A DNA stretch of 64,000 nucleotides from Heterobilharzia americana (GCA_944470555.2 OX104127.1:90048708-90112707), one strand, 5' to 3'; shown: positions 35,195 through 46,734, counted from the first letter of the stretch. A program made the numbers and translations. Notes: a model not told the origin generated them from the sequence alone.

Positions 35195-38100
35195 ATTATT
35201 TATTTATTATTTGTCTATTGGGTTCCTAGTGCAACATTGGGTATCAGTAGCAAGTCGCCATTTCACTCTCTTCTCTGAAGACTTTTCAACCTGGCTCTAC
35301 CACTGCCCACATACTTTCATTTCTTCCTCACACAATCTACTCCATGTCACCCTCACCTCGGATGCCCAACTACTTGTTTCCCATCTGGATTCCACTCGAC
35401 GGCCTGGTGTGTGGTACTGCAATCGGTCTTATCAGTGTATGCCTAGTCTAATCTATATCCACTTTCTTCTGCATATTTGCTGGGTGGCGGGTTCTTGGTT
35501 GGTTCGTTGCCAGTCACAGTGAGTTTCTTGTTGCTTATTCTTTCTGTCCATCTGATCTGATCTTCAGTGTCAGTATCGGGTGAGCGTAGGATGCAGCTGT
35601 TGACGAATGTCTGTAATTGATTGTAAATGCTTTTTGTGACGCGCCGCCAAGTTTCTCAACCATCACATAGAAGCACTAACTTGATTGACATTAGTGTCGG
35701 AAATCCGGATCTTCTCTATATGCTGAGTGCAGTGCAGTGCAGTGCAGTGTAGCAGATCTCCACACTGGTTTCAGGTTAATGAAAGCCTGTCTTGGTGTCT
35801 TTCCGATTCTGGTTGCTTTGACGTCCTCATTTGTGCCGCCTCCTATAGCTGAAACGATGCTCCCTTGTCTAGGTAGATGAAAGAGTTCTTTTTCCTTTGG
35901 GGTGTTGTTGATGCTGATGCTGTTGTTGGTTGGGTATCTTCATCACCTCTTCTTCTCTATGTTCACTTGAAGTCTCGTCTTCGCTGGCTCACCTCTTCTG
36001 TCAACTTCTTGGTTTTTTTTTTTGTGCAACAAGACATTACATATACATCATGATTGGCGGCGAAATCCAAATCTCCTGGGCTTATGCCCTTCTTCTCGAA
36101 GATCCTCACAGTTTTGTCGCATGATCCAGTCGACTGTAATCAGGAAGATCATGGGTGATAGTAGACAGCCTTGTTTCACTCCTGTCTTCATTTCAAAGGC
36201 ATCACTGAGCTTCCCATTGTGAATTACTTGACTGGCATGTGGCGTCTTCATATAGTTGTTGAATGAGGTTGACAAAGGTTTGTGGTATTCGATAGTGTTG
36301 AAGCAACTGCCTGGCAAATTACTTCTCGGTCGACACTGTAGAAGGCCTATTCGAAGTCGATGAAGTTGAGGTGGGGTAGAGGGTTGACTGGCATTGTATA
36401 CTGTGTTCTATGATGATGTGTAGCGTGGCGTTGGGATTTGGTCCTCACATGATTTGTACTTCCTGAATCCAGCCAGTCAGCCAGCCATCCTGTTCCGGTC
36501 GTAGTTTTGAATCCAGCACATCCTTTAGTCTCTCTCTCTGGGATGATGTGGCTTAATATTTTGCTTGTTGCGGGTGGACAGGGACAGGAGCATGATTCCA
36601 CGCCAGTTTTGCAAAGACACAGGTCACTCACCCTTCTTCGGGAGTTTGACAAGGAAGCCGTTCTTCTAATCAATCAGCAACTACCTTACCTTCCCTCCTT
36701 TCAGACCTTTTGTAATAGTGGTATGAGCATGTCCGCTGTTGTCTCTGCGTCTGTTTTCAGTGCTTCTGTCGGGATTCCATCTGCTCCTACTGCTTTTTCG
36801 AATTTCATCAACCTTTTGGCGTTCACGTCTTCCCTTCTACTTTGTCGGAGTGCTTGTGTTCATTGATAGTTCTGTGGTTGGGCTACTGGTGGTATTTCTG
36901 GAAAAATTGCATGTGGCGGTCGATCCAAGAGCTTTATGAAGTGGTCAGCCTATTGTTTCCTTTATTTCTACTCCTCTTTGCTAACTAGGTTTCCTTCACT
37001 ATCTCTGATTGTTTACGTTTGTATTGATCTCTTCCCTCCCAGATAACAACTTGGTTGTCAGGTCTCTCCCACCACCAGTCTATTCTGCTTCACTTGCCAA
37101 TGTGTCATAGAAGTGTCCTTTGTCTTTCACATACACTCTTCTTCACTTCTTTGTCCAGTGTATTGTTTTATACGTTGTGTTCAGTTACTCTTTTCCTTGT
37201 TCATCCTTGCACTGGTTCATCTGCTTCACCATTACCATCTTCCTCTCACTCCTCTATCAGCTTCCATGTATCCGTCGAGATCCATTCCTTCTCTCGTCCT
37301 GTTTTCCTTCCTTCCTCATACAGTTATGCACGTTTCCATCCACATCTCTTTCAAAAAGTTCCAGTGCTCTTTCGCGCGGGTTCCTTCAGGGGTGTTGCTC
37401 AATATCTTCTATTCTGTCCTGATGACTGACTGAAGTGAAGATGTCCTTTGTAATTTCGTCCCTGAGTTCAGTTTCTGTTCTGGGTGTTCAACTTCAACTG
37501 TGGTCTATCACCAACTTTTTAGAGGCTTTCAACTTGATTTTGAAGGTGGTTGCTTGCACTAGATAGTGGTGTGAGTGGTGTGAATCTACATCTGTTCCCC
37601 TTTTTGATCTTGTGTCAAGTAGGCTGCGCCTCCACTTTTTTTACATTAAGATGAATTCGATCTCATTTTTAGTGTGCCCATCTGGTGTCTGGTGAAATCA
37701 AATCCATGTCGCTGTCTTGTGAATATCCTTGTGTTTGTACACACTGCTTTCAATCACCAAATCGTTGAATGTTCAGAAATCTGCAAACAGTTCTCCCTTC
37801 TCGTTCATTTCACTGAGTGCTTCTCGACCCATGATTAGTTCTTTTCATGTGTTATCCGCTCCCGATTTGTCATTCATGTCACCCCACCCCACCCCACCCC
37901 ACCCATTATAATGAATTTTGATGTCGCCATCGATGATGGGGTCTTGTCCATTACTGATTGTAGTTGTCCATAGAATTCATCCTTCTTCTCTTCATCTGCA
38001 TTATTTGCAGGTTCGTAGCGTAGCATTGACATTGTATGGTTGTGACTTTCCTTCCTTTTCAGTTGAATCTTGTTGTCATGATGCTGATGCTGGAGGAGAT

Positions 38101-38646
38101 TGGCTCCCACTGCATGAGAAAGAGCCTTGGATGTTGTTGGGAGGGGGGCATCATGATAGCCACTCGAAAACTCAGTGTGATGTGCTCGTGGTTGTCGTCT
38201 GGGTGACAATATCAGAGTATATCATTGACTCCTCTCCAGTTGACAGTTTGGGGAGTCCACTTCCATTCCATCTGCAGATTCGTAGCAGATTCCTAGTGTA
38301 GCACTTCTACACCATACCTTTTCATCTCTTTGGCAATCTGGGCAGCCTTACTAGCCAGCTTCAAACATGTTGTGTACATTTCATGTGGCCATTCTTACTT
38401 TCGCTTTCATCGGGGTAAGTGAAGACACATCGGTCGATTGGCTTGCTGAAGGCTTTAGCCAACTGGTGTCATTTTGCCTCTCCGATTCCAGAGAGGAATA
38501 AATTTACTTTTATATTTTCTTTGTGTTTTGAAGTTTCTTTAGCGGTTGGATTTGTTTTCCGGGGTATGGTTGGTAGCTGTATGCCCCTCTTTATTCTGGT
38601 TTAGGACCGATTGGTGACTAGTGGACTAGTTAACTAAGTGAGGTTG
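35195..38646 (-). mobile_element. SR2/RTE-like element, copy 2
   Basis: Near full-length copy (about 3.45 kb) on the minus strand. The 5' end is at about 38646 (ACCTCACTTAGTTAACTAG on the minus strand) and the 3' end at about 35195 (GGAACCCAATAGACAAATAA). The flanks CTGGGAAAAT (35183-35192) and CTGGAAAAT (about 38648-38656) may be an eroded target duplication. It is the most diverged of the three long copies. Two microsatellite expansions sit inside it: (AGTGC)n at 35725-35750 and (CCCCA)n at 37880-37904. Confidence 0.8.
35530..38410 (-). pseudogene. SR2-like copy 2 endonuclease and RT, broken
   Basis: The endonuclease region lies at about 38400-37800. HTEFSSGYHDAPLPT and NADEEKKDEFYGQLQSVMDK (38200-37960) sit in one frame. 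The (CCCCA)n expansion comes right before G-D-M-N, so the catalytic Asp is kept here, unlike copies 1 and 3. In the RT, 36317-36048 reads LINDs-like TSFNNYMKTPHASQV, then VKTGVKQGCLLSPMIFLITV (motif B). Motif C is damaged: where the others read FADD, this copy reads F-A-A-N (about 36055-36066). Multiple frameshifts; non-functional. Confidence 0.75.
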
Positions 38647-38875
38647 GCTGGAAAATTAATTTTTAATAAAAAGAAACAAACCTAACTGACTAGTTTAGTA
38701 GTCATTAGGTTGACCTTTAGAGTCACACAAGTCTAATCATATGAATAAAACCACTCATTATTCGCTTAAGATATAATCCCTTGGCTGGAATCCTCAGAAT
38801 ATAAATCAGTAACTGAAACCGCTCCATTATAACTAGGAATTGTTTGCAATAAGACAGTTGGATTCACTGTACACC

Positions 38876-38876
<1 letters not shown>

Positions 38877-38942
<66 letters not shown>
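38877..38942. repeat. (AT)n microsatellite
   Basis: About 66 bp of uninterrupted AT dinucleotide repeat. Confidence 0.95.
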
Positions 38943-38944
<2 letters not shown>

Positions 38945-39184
38945 TCATCCATCATTCTTCTCTTGTTTTATTGATTACGCTGTTGTAAGAAGAAACAAAT
39001 TCGATCAATACTTTAGTCTCCTTTACATATTTGCTTAAGGCAAGACTAAAGATTTTTTTCAAAATAAAATCAGCTGATTTTGCTTCACCACTTTTCATCA
39101 ATTGTAAACAGCCTGTAATTAAAATGAAATATTAGTAGTAATAACGATATAACTAGTGTTATTGCTTGTATTACACCATAGTTG

Positions 39185-39494
39185 ATTGGACCGAATTTAT
39201 CAGTCTCTCTTGGCATATGGGCTCCCATGCGGATGCCTCAATATTGCCTGTCTTTTTAAGTATGTAAAGTAATGATGGGCAGTGGCTAACAGTGGAATTC
39301 AGCATGCGCATTTCATCCTGTTTGGGACCCGTCAGCTGGATGTACCTTCCTCTCAGTGAATGATGTTGTTCTTCCGAGTCTGAGTCCCGGTGGGAACAAC
39401 ATCACTCACTGAGAAGAAGGTACATCTAGCTGACGAGTCCCAAATAGGATGAAATGCTCATGCTGAATTCCACTGCTAGCCACTGCCCATTATT
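39185..39494. repeat. Family A inverted pair with hammerhead modules
   Basis: A minus-strand family A unit (39185-39371) is followed by an inverted plus-strand partial unit (39394-39494). The arms 39271-39371 and 39394-39494 are about 100 bp, reverse-complementary with a handful of differences, around a 22-bp loop. Both arms hold a decayed hammerhead. The minus copy reads CTGACGG (39329-39335; last core A changed) and the plus copy CTGACGA (39430-39436) with GAAA. In both, the stem III/cleavage segment ATGC..ATGC lacks the GUC triplet, so self-cleavage is unlikely. Confidence 0.7.
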
Positions 39495-39784
39495 ACTATA
39501 CAATGATATAACTAGCTTTAAATGTATAGATGTGAATGAAGATTTGAAATCCAGGATAAACAATATGGTAGTGAATTAAGGAAACATATGATGAATAATC
39601 ACAAATCTTAATCAAAATTACTGGCGATTTATTCTTAATGAAAGAGAAAATTCTGAAGTAATGGAAAGTTGGGGTCAACAAACAGACAGCAGTGTAAAAG
39701 AAAGGGTTTTAAAAGGGTATTAGGTTGCACAGTTATACGGAAGGACTGAAAAAAAGTTAAACTGGGTGATTAACAGCTTTGAGA

Positions 39785-40100
39785 GGTGATTGCTGAAGTC
39801 TTGATGTAAAGTCATGACCGGTGGGAGTGAGGAAAAACACTCAACGATAACATTGAGTGATGGCCACGCTATGGTGTGAACTGACAGAAGTTGGAAATAT
39901 GGACGATTAGATTTTGACCCAGTGGGTCAATGTTAATATGCTGGTCATAGAAATGGGAGGTCTTCGGTTTGATGCCTGGCAGGTGGGGTCATGGATGCAT
40001 ACTATTGAGAAGTCCCATACTAGGACGAAACAGCCTACCAGTGCTTCTAGGTTTCGAAGGTCCTTCCAACCAATGTCACTCCATGATGAATACCAACTTG
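39785..40100 (+). repeat. Family B repeat: tRNA-like head plus hammerhead module
   Basis: Most complete family B unit. Order: leader (GAGAGGTGAT...GAACTGACAGAAG, 39785-39887), tRNA-like head from TTGACCCAGTGGGTCAATG with a B-box-like CGGTTTGATGCC (39964-39975), then the hammerhead module (39995-40050) and the tail CCAACCAATGTCACTCCATGATGAATACC (in two parts, to 40095). The core is decayed: TTGAGAA replaces CTGAGGA, though stem II GTCC/GGAC and GAAAC remain. The leader also occurs at 50355-50470. Confidence 0.65.
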
Positions 40101-41794
40101 AGACTAAAAAAGGTGATACCATCAAGAAGAGGAAAACTATAGATACATATATAAAAATTATACACCGTCACCAGGTGAAGAAACGTTATTTGCAGTCTGT
40201 TTTTGAGTACGATGGTCAGGTTAGAAATGCTTGATGGTGAGAGCTTCCCCAAACCTTAATACACATGATGTTCTTTGTTTGTTGATTATTCTGAATGATT
40301 GAGAACTATCTGCCTGATGTCCTGTTTCCACCAGGCGCCTGGTGATCGCGCTGGCATATGCTGGAATATGCTCATAAAATTGAGTAGACTCCCTTCTTTC
40401 GGTTTTTTCAATGTATTTGCTTCCACAAACACAGGTGGAGGTGACGTAAGTTGATTATATGTCCGCTTTGGACTATGTTATTGAGCATACTTTATTGTAA
40501 ACTGAGATCAGTCTGGCAGCAGAGAAGCTCCTTCCTAGTACAAGTTTTATTTTTCTGTCTAGTCTTTAAGATATCTGATCACCTTTGAATTCTAGACGAA
40601 GAAAAACAGGTCTCTTCTCAACAGTTGGCTCTATGAGTTTCTCAATTAGTTTTTTTTTCATGGTTCATAATGATAATGATATCATGTGTATGAACATAAA
40701 CAAGGTTCATTCACATTCGACTATCTAACGTATAGTCTTCTCAAGTATAAAGCGCATAACTAACTACTTTCAATTTCATTTGGGTCAGTACCTGAATAAA
40801 CATGACTGGTTCTCTACTCAACAGCTAGCTGTCCATGAAGTCTATAACTTTTTGACCCAGTTATGTGAGGAAGTCTATGCTTTGTGGTGTGATGCTTGCT
40901 TGAGGTGTTAGGATTGGATGGTTTTAAATCTTGTTAAGAAAGATTAAAGATAACCACAATGGCCTACATTTATTCATTCTTTTTTATCGTTAAAATTTCG
41001 GACATTTTTATTAGCATTTATTTACGTATTCTCCCTTCTCATATGCTTCTGTTTACTTGAACACACTTCTTTTACTACAATCTTCATCTCCATATATGGT
41101 ATTGTGGAATGTGTCAATTTGGATCGATGCGGTTTTATGCAAATTTCTGTGTTGATTTGTCGATTCGATTAGCTGCACAAAATCCTCTGAAATTCTACCA
41201 ATGATATGTACATTTATCCCCTTAATCTCTTAATAGTATTGAAGTACTTTTTATTTGGTTAAATTTCTTCTTTTGCCTATTTCTGACTGAAATGCAAACA
41301 ATTCCGCCTTGCCAACATTTTTTCGATGCTTTCCTGCAAGCTAAACTTATGTTGATCAACCAATCGTAGTCGTGCGTAGGCGTAGTTGTTGGTTAACCAA
41401 TAAAATGTCTAATTCATTATTTAAGTATTAACAAACAGATATAATTGTTTTTATGTCTGACAATGAATCATCAACACAGTTTTCATGTTTCACTTCTTAA
41501 TGCCAACCGTTCATTCAGTGTGGATAGATGTGTGCTTGCCAGTGTGATCCATACAAACTTCAGAAAACATAGTTGTGTGTTACCTAAGTATAACAAATTT
41601 CTATCCCTCTCAGCTAATCAATGAAACCATGCTAAATCAATGATAGTATCTAGCCAAAATAATACCATTTTGTCAAAAGCTTGAGGTTTTGCTTAGTTGT
41701 GAAAAGTTCTATGTGGTCTTTATCTGTTTGTTCGCGGAAATTTGTTGTTGAATGGCCAGAAAATGGCTTAATTCTGAGGTAGTATTCATCACTG
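40101..41794. other. AT-rich stretch, nothing recognised
   Basis: About 1.7 kb with no supported gene or repeat. Confidence 0.4.
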
Positions 41795-41995
41795 ACTGAC
41801 ATCAGCCGGGGACCGTTGAGAATCTGGGAACACTGGATAGCCATTTCGTCCCAGTATGAGACTCCTCAGCAGTACGCATCTGTGATCCGGTTACGGATTG
41901 AACTCAAGACCTTCGGGATGTTTCACGGTGAATGCGTTAACTATTCAGCCACTGAGTCGGAGTTCAATGGTTCACCGTTCCCAACTTCTGTCATT
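41795..41995 (-). repeat. Family B repeat, left arm of an inverted pair
   Basis: On the minus strand it reads leader remnant (GACAGAAGTTGGGAACGG, about 41993-41976), tRNA-like head (ACTCAGTGGCTGAATAGTTAA, B-box region GAGTTCAATCC), hammerhead, then tail (GGCTGATGTCAGTCAGTGATG). Together with 42080-42265 it forms a head-to-head pair about 90 bp apart. Confidence 0.65.
41829..41880 (-). ncRNA. Hammerhead ribozyme candidate, family B
   Basis: All conserved core bases are present on the minus strand: stem I ACTG, CTGAGGA (CUGANGA), stem II GTCT/GGAC, GAAA, stem III ATGG/CTAT closing without a loop, cleavage triplet AUC (allowed by the NUH rule), then CAGT pairing back to ACTG. Stems I and III are short, so activity in cis may need a dimer, as proposed for schistosome alpha ribozymes. 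The fold is by eye. Confidence 0.6.
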
Positions 41996-42079
41996 TCGCG
42001 ATATAACATGGGTCAACCAGTAGGAGGGGAAGCGGATGCCAACAGAAGACTTTGGGTGATAGTCATGCTATACCGCTAA

Positions 42080-42265
42080 TTGATGGAAGTTGGAAACGTG
42101 TTCACTGTTAAACATCCCAAAGGTCCTGAGTTCAAGCCCTAGCCGCATAGCGGATGCTTACTGCTGAGGAGTCCCATACCAGGACGAAATGGTTATCCAG
42201 TGCTCCCAGGTTTCCAGTGGTTCTCCAACTGATGTCAGTCCATGATGAATACTACCTCAGGATTA
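42080..42265 (+). repeat. Family B repeat, right arm of an inverted pair
   Basis: Order: leader remnant GATGGAAGTTGGAAACG, head remnant with GAGTTCAAGCCC (B-box-like, 42129-42140), hammerhead, tail CTCCAACTGATGTCAGTCCA and TGATGAATACTACC. The 5' half of the tRNA-like head is shortened. Confidence 0.65.
42153..42205 (+). ncRNA. Hammerhead ribozyme candidate, family B
   Basis: The core is intact: ACTG (stem I), CTGAGGA at 42163-42169, stem II GTCC/GGAC, GAAA at 42186-42189, stem III ATGG/TTAT (two G-U pairs), triplet AUC, then CAGTGC. Stem I ACTG/CAGT is complete. It lies in opposite orientation to 41829-41880, so a read-through transcript could also pair the two copies with each other. Confidence 0.6.
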
Positions 42266-42464
42266 AAAGCTCCATTCACCTCACTTGAGTACTTTTTAAA
42301 CAGCTTCTCCCTTTCATAAATCTAAGTAAAGCATGAAGAAGATAAAGGCTCTAAGATTACATCATTTCATAGTTTATCTGCAACGGCATAATAGATAACA
42401 TGGTCAACAGTGGACCAATTGATCTATTAGGATTGATTATCATTTCACTATCTGAGATAGCTGT

Positions 42465-42640
42465 AGTTTGGTAGGCTAGTATTTATACTGGGTGATGATT
42501 GAAGGTGAAATGAGGATTTGAATCTCTGCCGGATTAGAACCAGCCACCACCGGGTTTCTGGCCCGATACTCTACCAACTGACCTACGAAGTCCGACTACT
42601 GACCAGATTCTTATTTCACTTCAATCACTAGGACTCTTAC
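42465..42640 (-). repeat. tRNA-derived SINE-like repeat, family C copy 1
   Basis: The minus strand holds a tRNA-like 5' part (42592-42531: GACTTCGTAGGTCAGTTGGT with an A-box-like TAGGTCAGTTGG and a B-box-like GGTTCTAATCC), then a tail ending CAATCATCACCCAGTATAAA. The whole unit is inverted relative to family C copy 2 at 42790-43003. It is not a functional tRNA gene, because the flanks are shared repeats and the stems are imperfect. Confidence 0.65.
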
Positions 42641-42789
42641 CCGACTACCATATGAATTCGTGACGCGTTACTATCGCTTGGTCACACTCATACTGGCTGT
42701 TTAGTCAGGACTTCTTATTGCAATCCAAATCTAACTAAATTAGAGGGGGAGTATCATACTGATTATCATTTTGACTATCTGAGATAACC

Positions 42790-43003
42790 GTGATTTGACA
42801 GACTAGTATTTAAACTGGGTGATGATTGGTAGTAGGGAAAAACCCTCGGTAATTGAAGTGGAATAAAAATCTGGTCAGTAGTCAGACCTCGTAGCTCAGT
42901 TGGTTGAGCATCAAGCCGAAAACCTGACGGTGGCTGGTTCGAATCCGGCTCAGGTTCAAATTTTCATTTCACCTTCAATCATCACCCAGTATAAATAACC
43001 AAA
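42790..43003 (+). repeat. tRNA-derived SINE-like repeat, family C copy 2
   Basis: 42885-42957 is a 73-nt tRNA-like sequence. It starts GACCTCGTAGCTCAGTTGG (A box), has an anticodon-arm-like CCGAAAA loop (GAA in the anticodon position) and a perfect B box GGTTCGAATCC (42937-42947). The acceptor ends pair imperfectly (GACCTCG with CTCAGGTT). The upstream ACTAGTATTTAAACTGGGTG and the downstream tail AATCATCACCCAGTATAAAT are shared with copies 1 and 3, which marks it as a dispersed repeat. Confidence 0.7.
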
Positions 43004-43859
43004 TAGGATTGGTTAATAAAGTATTCGTTTGTCTCATATTATTACTAAGCAGTGAAGGATAGTTTATTCAGCTTTTCTTTTGGAAGGATTATAAAGTAGT
43101 TTCATCACCTCTGTACATTATTTAGAGCCTAAATGAAAGCGAAGAAGCAATAAACAACTATTTCTTCCTGATTTTGAACTACTCAGCCCTGAGTACCAAC
43201 AGAACTACACAAAATTTCACTGATAGTGGACAGGCCTCATCTGTGAACATATTATCATTCAGCTACATGTTTACTTTTACGCCTACCAATATGTGGCACA
43301 GCTAGACTATCATTTAATGTGATCGTTGGATACCTATCTTTACACCCGAATCAAGTAGCTGTTAACAGCACTGAAGCGCATTGTTTGTTCTTTTTGAATG
43401 TTTAATTTTAACTGCCAGTGACACTGATGGTCCAACATTTATGAAATAGACATGCACCACTGTAAGATATTGACTATTGTACTGTTCGTTCGATTTAACT
43501 ATCATTTCTTTTTACTTACTTTTTTTGAAGAGATTTTTAGATCCTTTTATACACCCAAAATTACTGACTTGAACAACATTTTGGTAATGTCTCTAACTTC
43601 AGCAACCGGTGAATCAAATTCAAATCACTAAGGGAACATCATTTTCCAGATACGCCTTGTTAATGCGTGACAACAAGTATGGAACTGAGGTATAGACATC
43701 CTGAAGCTTTTTCTTTTGGTTGCTGATCGCCTTTTAGTACTTCCGAATTACAATGATGAGCATCAGTGATCATTAGCTGTACTATTATCGGATTCAGAAA
43801 TATTCTTACACAATTGACAACTAAAAGAGAAAATCTCATGGGATACTCACAAGACACTT
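43004..43859. other. AT-rich stretch, nothing recognised
   Basis: No gene or repeat identified. A 65-codon minus-strand open segment at 43660-43857 is unassigned. Confidence 0.4.
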
Positions 43860-45820
43860 TACAATGTTATCAGATGAGGTCAAATAATCAAGTAGATGGC
43901 ACAAAGAATAGAGGAGAAATATCCTTCGAGAGAAGCTAGTCAATATCTCAAAACCTCAAGCATCAAAAAGAGAAGAAAAAATTGACTGTGTAATCAACTT
44001 GTTTAAACAACCTCTGATCAAATCCGAGGAATTCCTACTTCATTAAGGACTCAGTTATAGTACAAGAGACACTTAGGGACCAGAACTCTTCGCCTCCCCA
44101 GAGTCATCACTGATGACTTCAGAACTAATCAACGAGATATAACAGAAAATACGATGGATAATCGTGCTTCCGGACAAATGGAAACAAAACTTTGCTCATC
44201 TAACCAACAAAAAAGGGGTAATTCTCAAGAAACTGAAGAATAGAAAGAACATCGTCAAAGTTCCAGTTGACAAAGAGTTCACCAAAGTAATCATGGATGA
44301 AGAAGAATACATGAATAAAACATTATAATTACTCATGGACCAAAATGTATATCAGCTAATTGAGACAAAACCTATTCAAAAGTTTGACTATCCTATCGCC
44401 AAGATCTTGAACAAACTCACCAAGGCGGGACAGAGTGGAAAACCAAGAGCAATGGTCAATGAATTCCAGGGGATTTATCCTTCTACGTTTCAATGCCGGA
44501 CCAAAAATGTGTAAACCAAATAACCCTCCAGGACCAATTTTTTCCCTTCAGGGGATTCCTGCGAACAGTTTGTTGAAGGAACTCTTCAGAAAACTGAAAC
44601 ATCTGGTAGAATCATGCGACTACTCTATCAACTCTATGACACAATTTTTGGAAAAGATCAAGCATATTCATATTGACAACGACGAACTAATTATGTCTTT
44701 CGACGTTACAGCACTATACACCTCAGTTGAACCGGAACTGGCTAAAGATGCAATGACACTTCTTCTCAACTGTGATACTCACCTTTCGGAACATACACAA
44801 CTCTAATGTTCAAGTTTGGATGGGGAATCAATTGTTCTATGCCTTACAACATGTTTCCAATTCAACGGGAAACTCTACAAACAGACAAAGGGAACAGAAA
44901 TGGAATCGCATTTATCAGGAATAATTACAGAAGCAGTAGTGCGAAGACTGGAAACTGTCGTATTGCCATTGATCAAACCAGAATTTTGTGTGCTAAATAT
45001 AGATGACACATTTGTCATCATTACGCTTAGAAATTAACTAACTACATTTTTGACAACATCAAATTCACAAATGAACAGAAATCAAATAACAAACTTGCAT
45101 TTTTAGATCTTCTAGTCACTGGAAATGTTTCGGAAACATTGAAAGTTGAAGTATACAGAAAACCAACTCATACAAATCAAATCCTCAACTACAATAGCAA
45201 CAACATACAAAATGAGTTGCTTAAAAATATTGCGCAGAAGAGAGAAGACTCACTGTAGTACATCAACCTTACGGAGAAAATGAAAAAAAACAACTATTAA
45301 ATGACTATTTTCCAGAAGAATAGCTATCAACACAACTTCGTCAAGAAATGTTTGTCTAATTCACCAACAATCAAAAAGTCATCCTTGAAAACCAACAAAC
45401 GGACATAAAGAATGTATCTCAGATAGCAGCCAGATTACTAAAGCCTTTTGAAATTACTATAGTCCACAAACCCACAAAATCTCTTCATTCTGTATTATGC
45501 AAGCCAAAAGATAAAGTAGCAAAGGAAGGCAAACTAAACGTTATCTACAAAATAAACAACAGAAACTGTAAAGAACACTTCATCATACGGAATGGTCGTC
45601 CTCTTCGTGAAGCGTGAAGTTTCATGACATATCTTCCCTCATATCAATACATGTAGACAATGGTGGACATGAATTTGATGGAGAAAATGTGGAAATCCTC
45701 GATAGAGGGGATACAAAGGATGCCAGAAATTTCTCAGAAGCTTGGGATTTAGATCAGTCAGTGGTCAACATACACATAGGCATTGACCCAGTCTATCAAT
45801 CAATATGAAACAATAAGAAG
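43860..45820 (+). mobile_element. Penelope-like retroelement, RT plus GIY-YIG, broken
   Basis: Near full coding span of a PLE from a different branch than the two at the left of the window. N-terminal RT, palm, thumb and a GIY-YIG nuclease follow in order with several frameshifts. No terminal repeats or target duplication were found, so the ends are approximate. Confidence 0.7.
44190..45808 (+). pseudogene. Penelope-like RT and GIY-YIG endonuclease
   Basis: Early RT block: RKNIVKVPVDKEFTKVIMDE (44250-44310, the usual ADKG replaced by VDKE). Motif A: LIMSFDVTALYTSVEP (44690-44737) with the catalytic Asp kept. Motif B region: FQFNGKLYKQTKGTEMESH (about 44858-44915), where the usual A-MGSPLSP is degraded. 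Motif C: I-D-D-T-F-V at 44999-45016. The GIY-YIG domain starts near 45420 (LLKPFEITIVHKPTKSL), with GIY seen as VIYKI and YIG lost (HFIIRNGR). After a stop at about 45617 and a frame change it ends GGHEFDGENVEILDRG and EAWDLDQSVVNIHI. Clearly inactive. Confidence 0.75.
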
Positions 45821-46535
45821 GTTAAATTTCATGCCTACATGTAAGCCAATCAAAATACATGTGGAGACAATGACCATATTTTGGCAGAAACAAACAGTCG
45901 AACCCAAAGTCAACAGAAAAATCTACTAAGTTACTTGTGGAGAAACCCCATAGCTTATTTTCTGCTGAACTTTATGCTGACAATGTTGTCTAGAGTGACA
46001 ATGAAAACTTCACGATTAAAACATTCAACTCAGAGAAAACTATACCATCAAAATCAGTTTGCTTGAGAGAAAAATACAATCAAACAGATAAGTTACTAAG
46101 CAACAAAATTAACTGACAGATTCATCAAAAATCTCCTTTTTTCAAAGGAAATACTGAAGGGAGAAAGACAACCAGTTATATAACAGACCATAAAATCCGA
46201 GGTGTGAGTTAGACTTAGATACTCGTGACTAATAAGGTAGGCAAGGAGTATCAATCGAACGAAGCTGAGAAGTGACTTCAGAGGCCATCATAGTAAACAA
46301 ACCATATCCAGTACATAGTATATTTATATGAAGTAAACCCAGACTGGATATTAGCATTGGCGACAGTAAAAATGTTGCGCCTAGGTTCAGTCATTGATGG
46401 AGTACGGTTTGCATATTTGTGCACGAAAAGTGTATCACGGAATTTCTTTAGTTCTAACGAGTATTTCAGTTAATGTCAAGAATTCTATCTGGAGGTTTGT
46501 AAGGATTTATTAATTGACTTTAGGTTGCAATTCAT
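45821..46535. other. Spacer, nothing recognised
   Basis: May include the PLE 3' UTR. No further signal seen. Confidence 0.4.
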
Positions 46536-46539
46536 CATA

Positions 46540-46715
46540 GAATGACATCAGTTGGAGGAACATTGGAAACCTGGGAGGATTGGACAGCTGCTTCGTCCTA
46601 GTATGGGACTGCTGGGCGGTGCACACCTGCCCCCCCCCCTCCAGGGATCGTACCCAGCACCTAAAAGTTCCGCGGCCAGCACGTTAACACTGAGCCACTC
46701 GGTCGAGATCCAATA
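46540..46715 (-). repeat. Family B repeat, left arm of a second inverted pair
   Basis: The minus strand reads a tRNA-like head (CGAGTGGCTCAGTGTTAACG, 46703-46684), a run of C (plus strand 46629-46640), a decayed hammerhead (CCAGCAG replaces the CUGANGA core, GAAG replaces GAAA) and the tail CTCCAACTGATGTCATT. Stem III CAGCTG and the GTCC cleavage site survive. Pairs with 46735-46850. Confidence 0.6.
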
Positions 46716-46734
46716 GGTTCGAACCCTGGCTAGG

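Noticed and set aside
36347..37433. Several plus- and minus-strand open frames of 90-125 codons
   Set aside because: They are antisense or off-frame readings of SR2-like copy 2, whose own RT and endonuclease blocks explain the region.
42885..42957. Functional tRNA gene
   Set aside because: Stem pairing is imperfect, and the flanking sequence is shared with two other copies (42465-42640, 54695-54860), so it is a SINE-like repeat.
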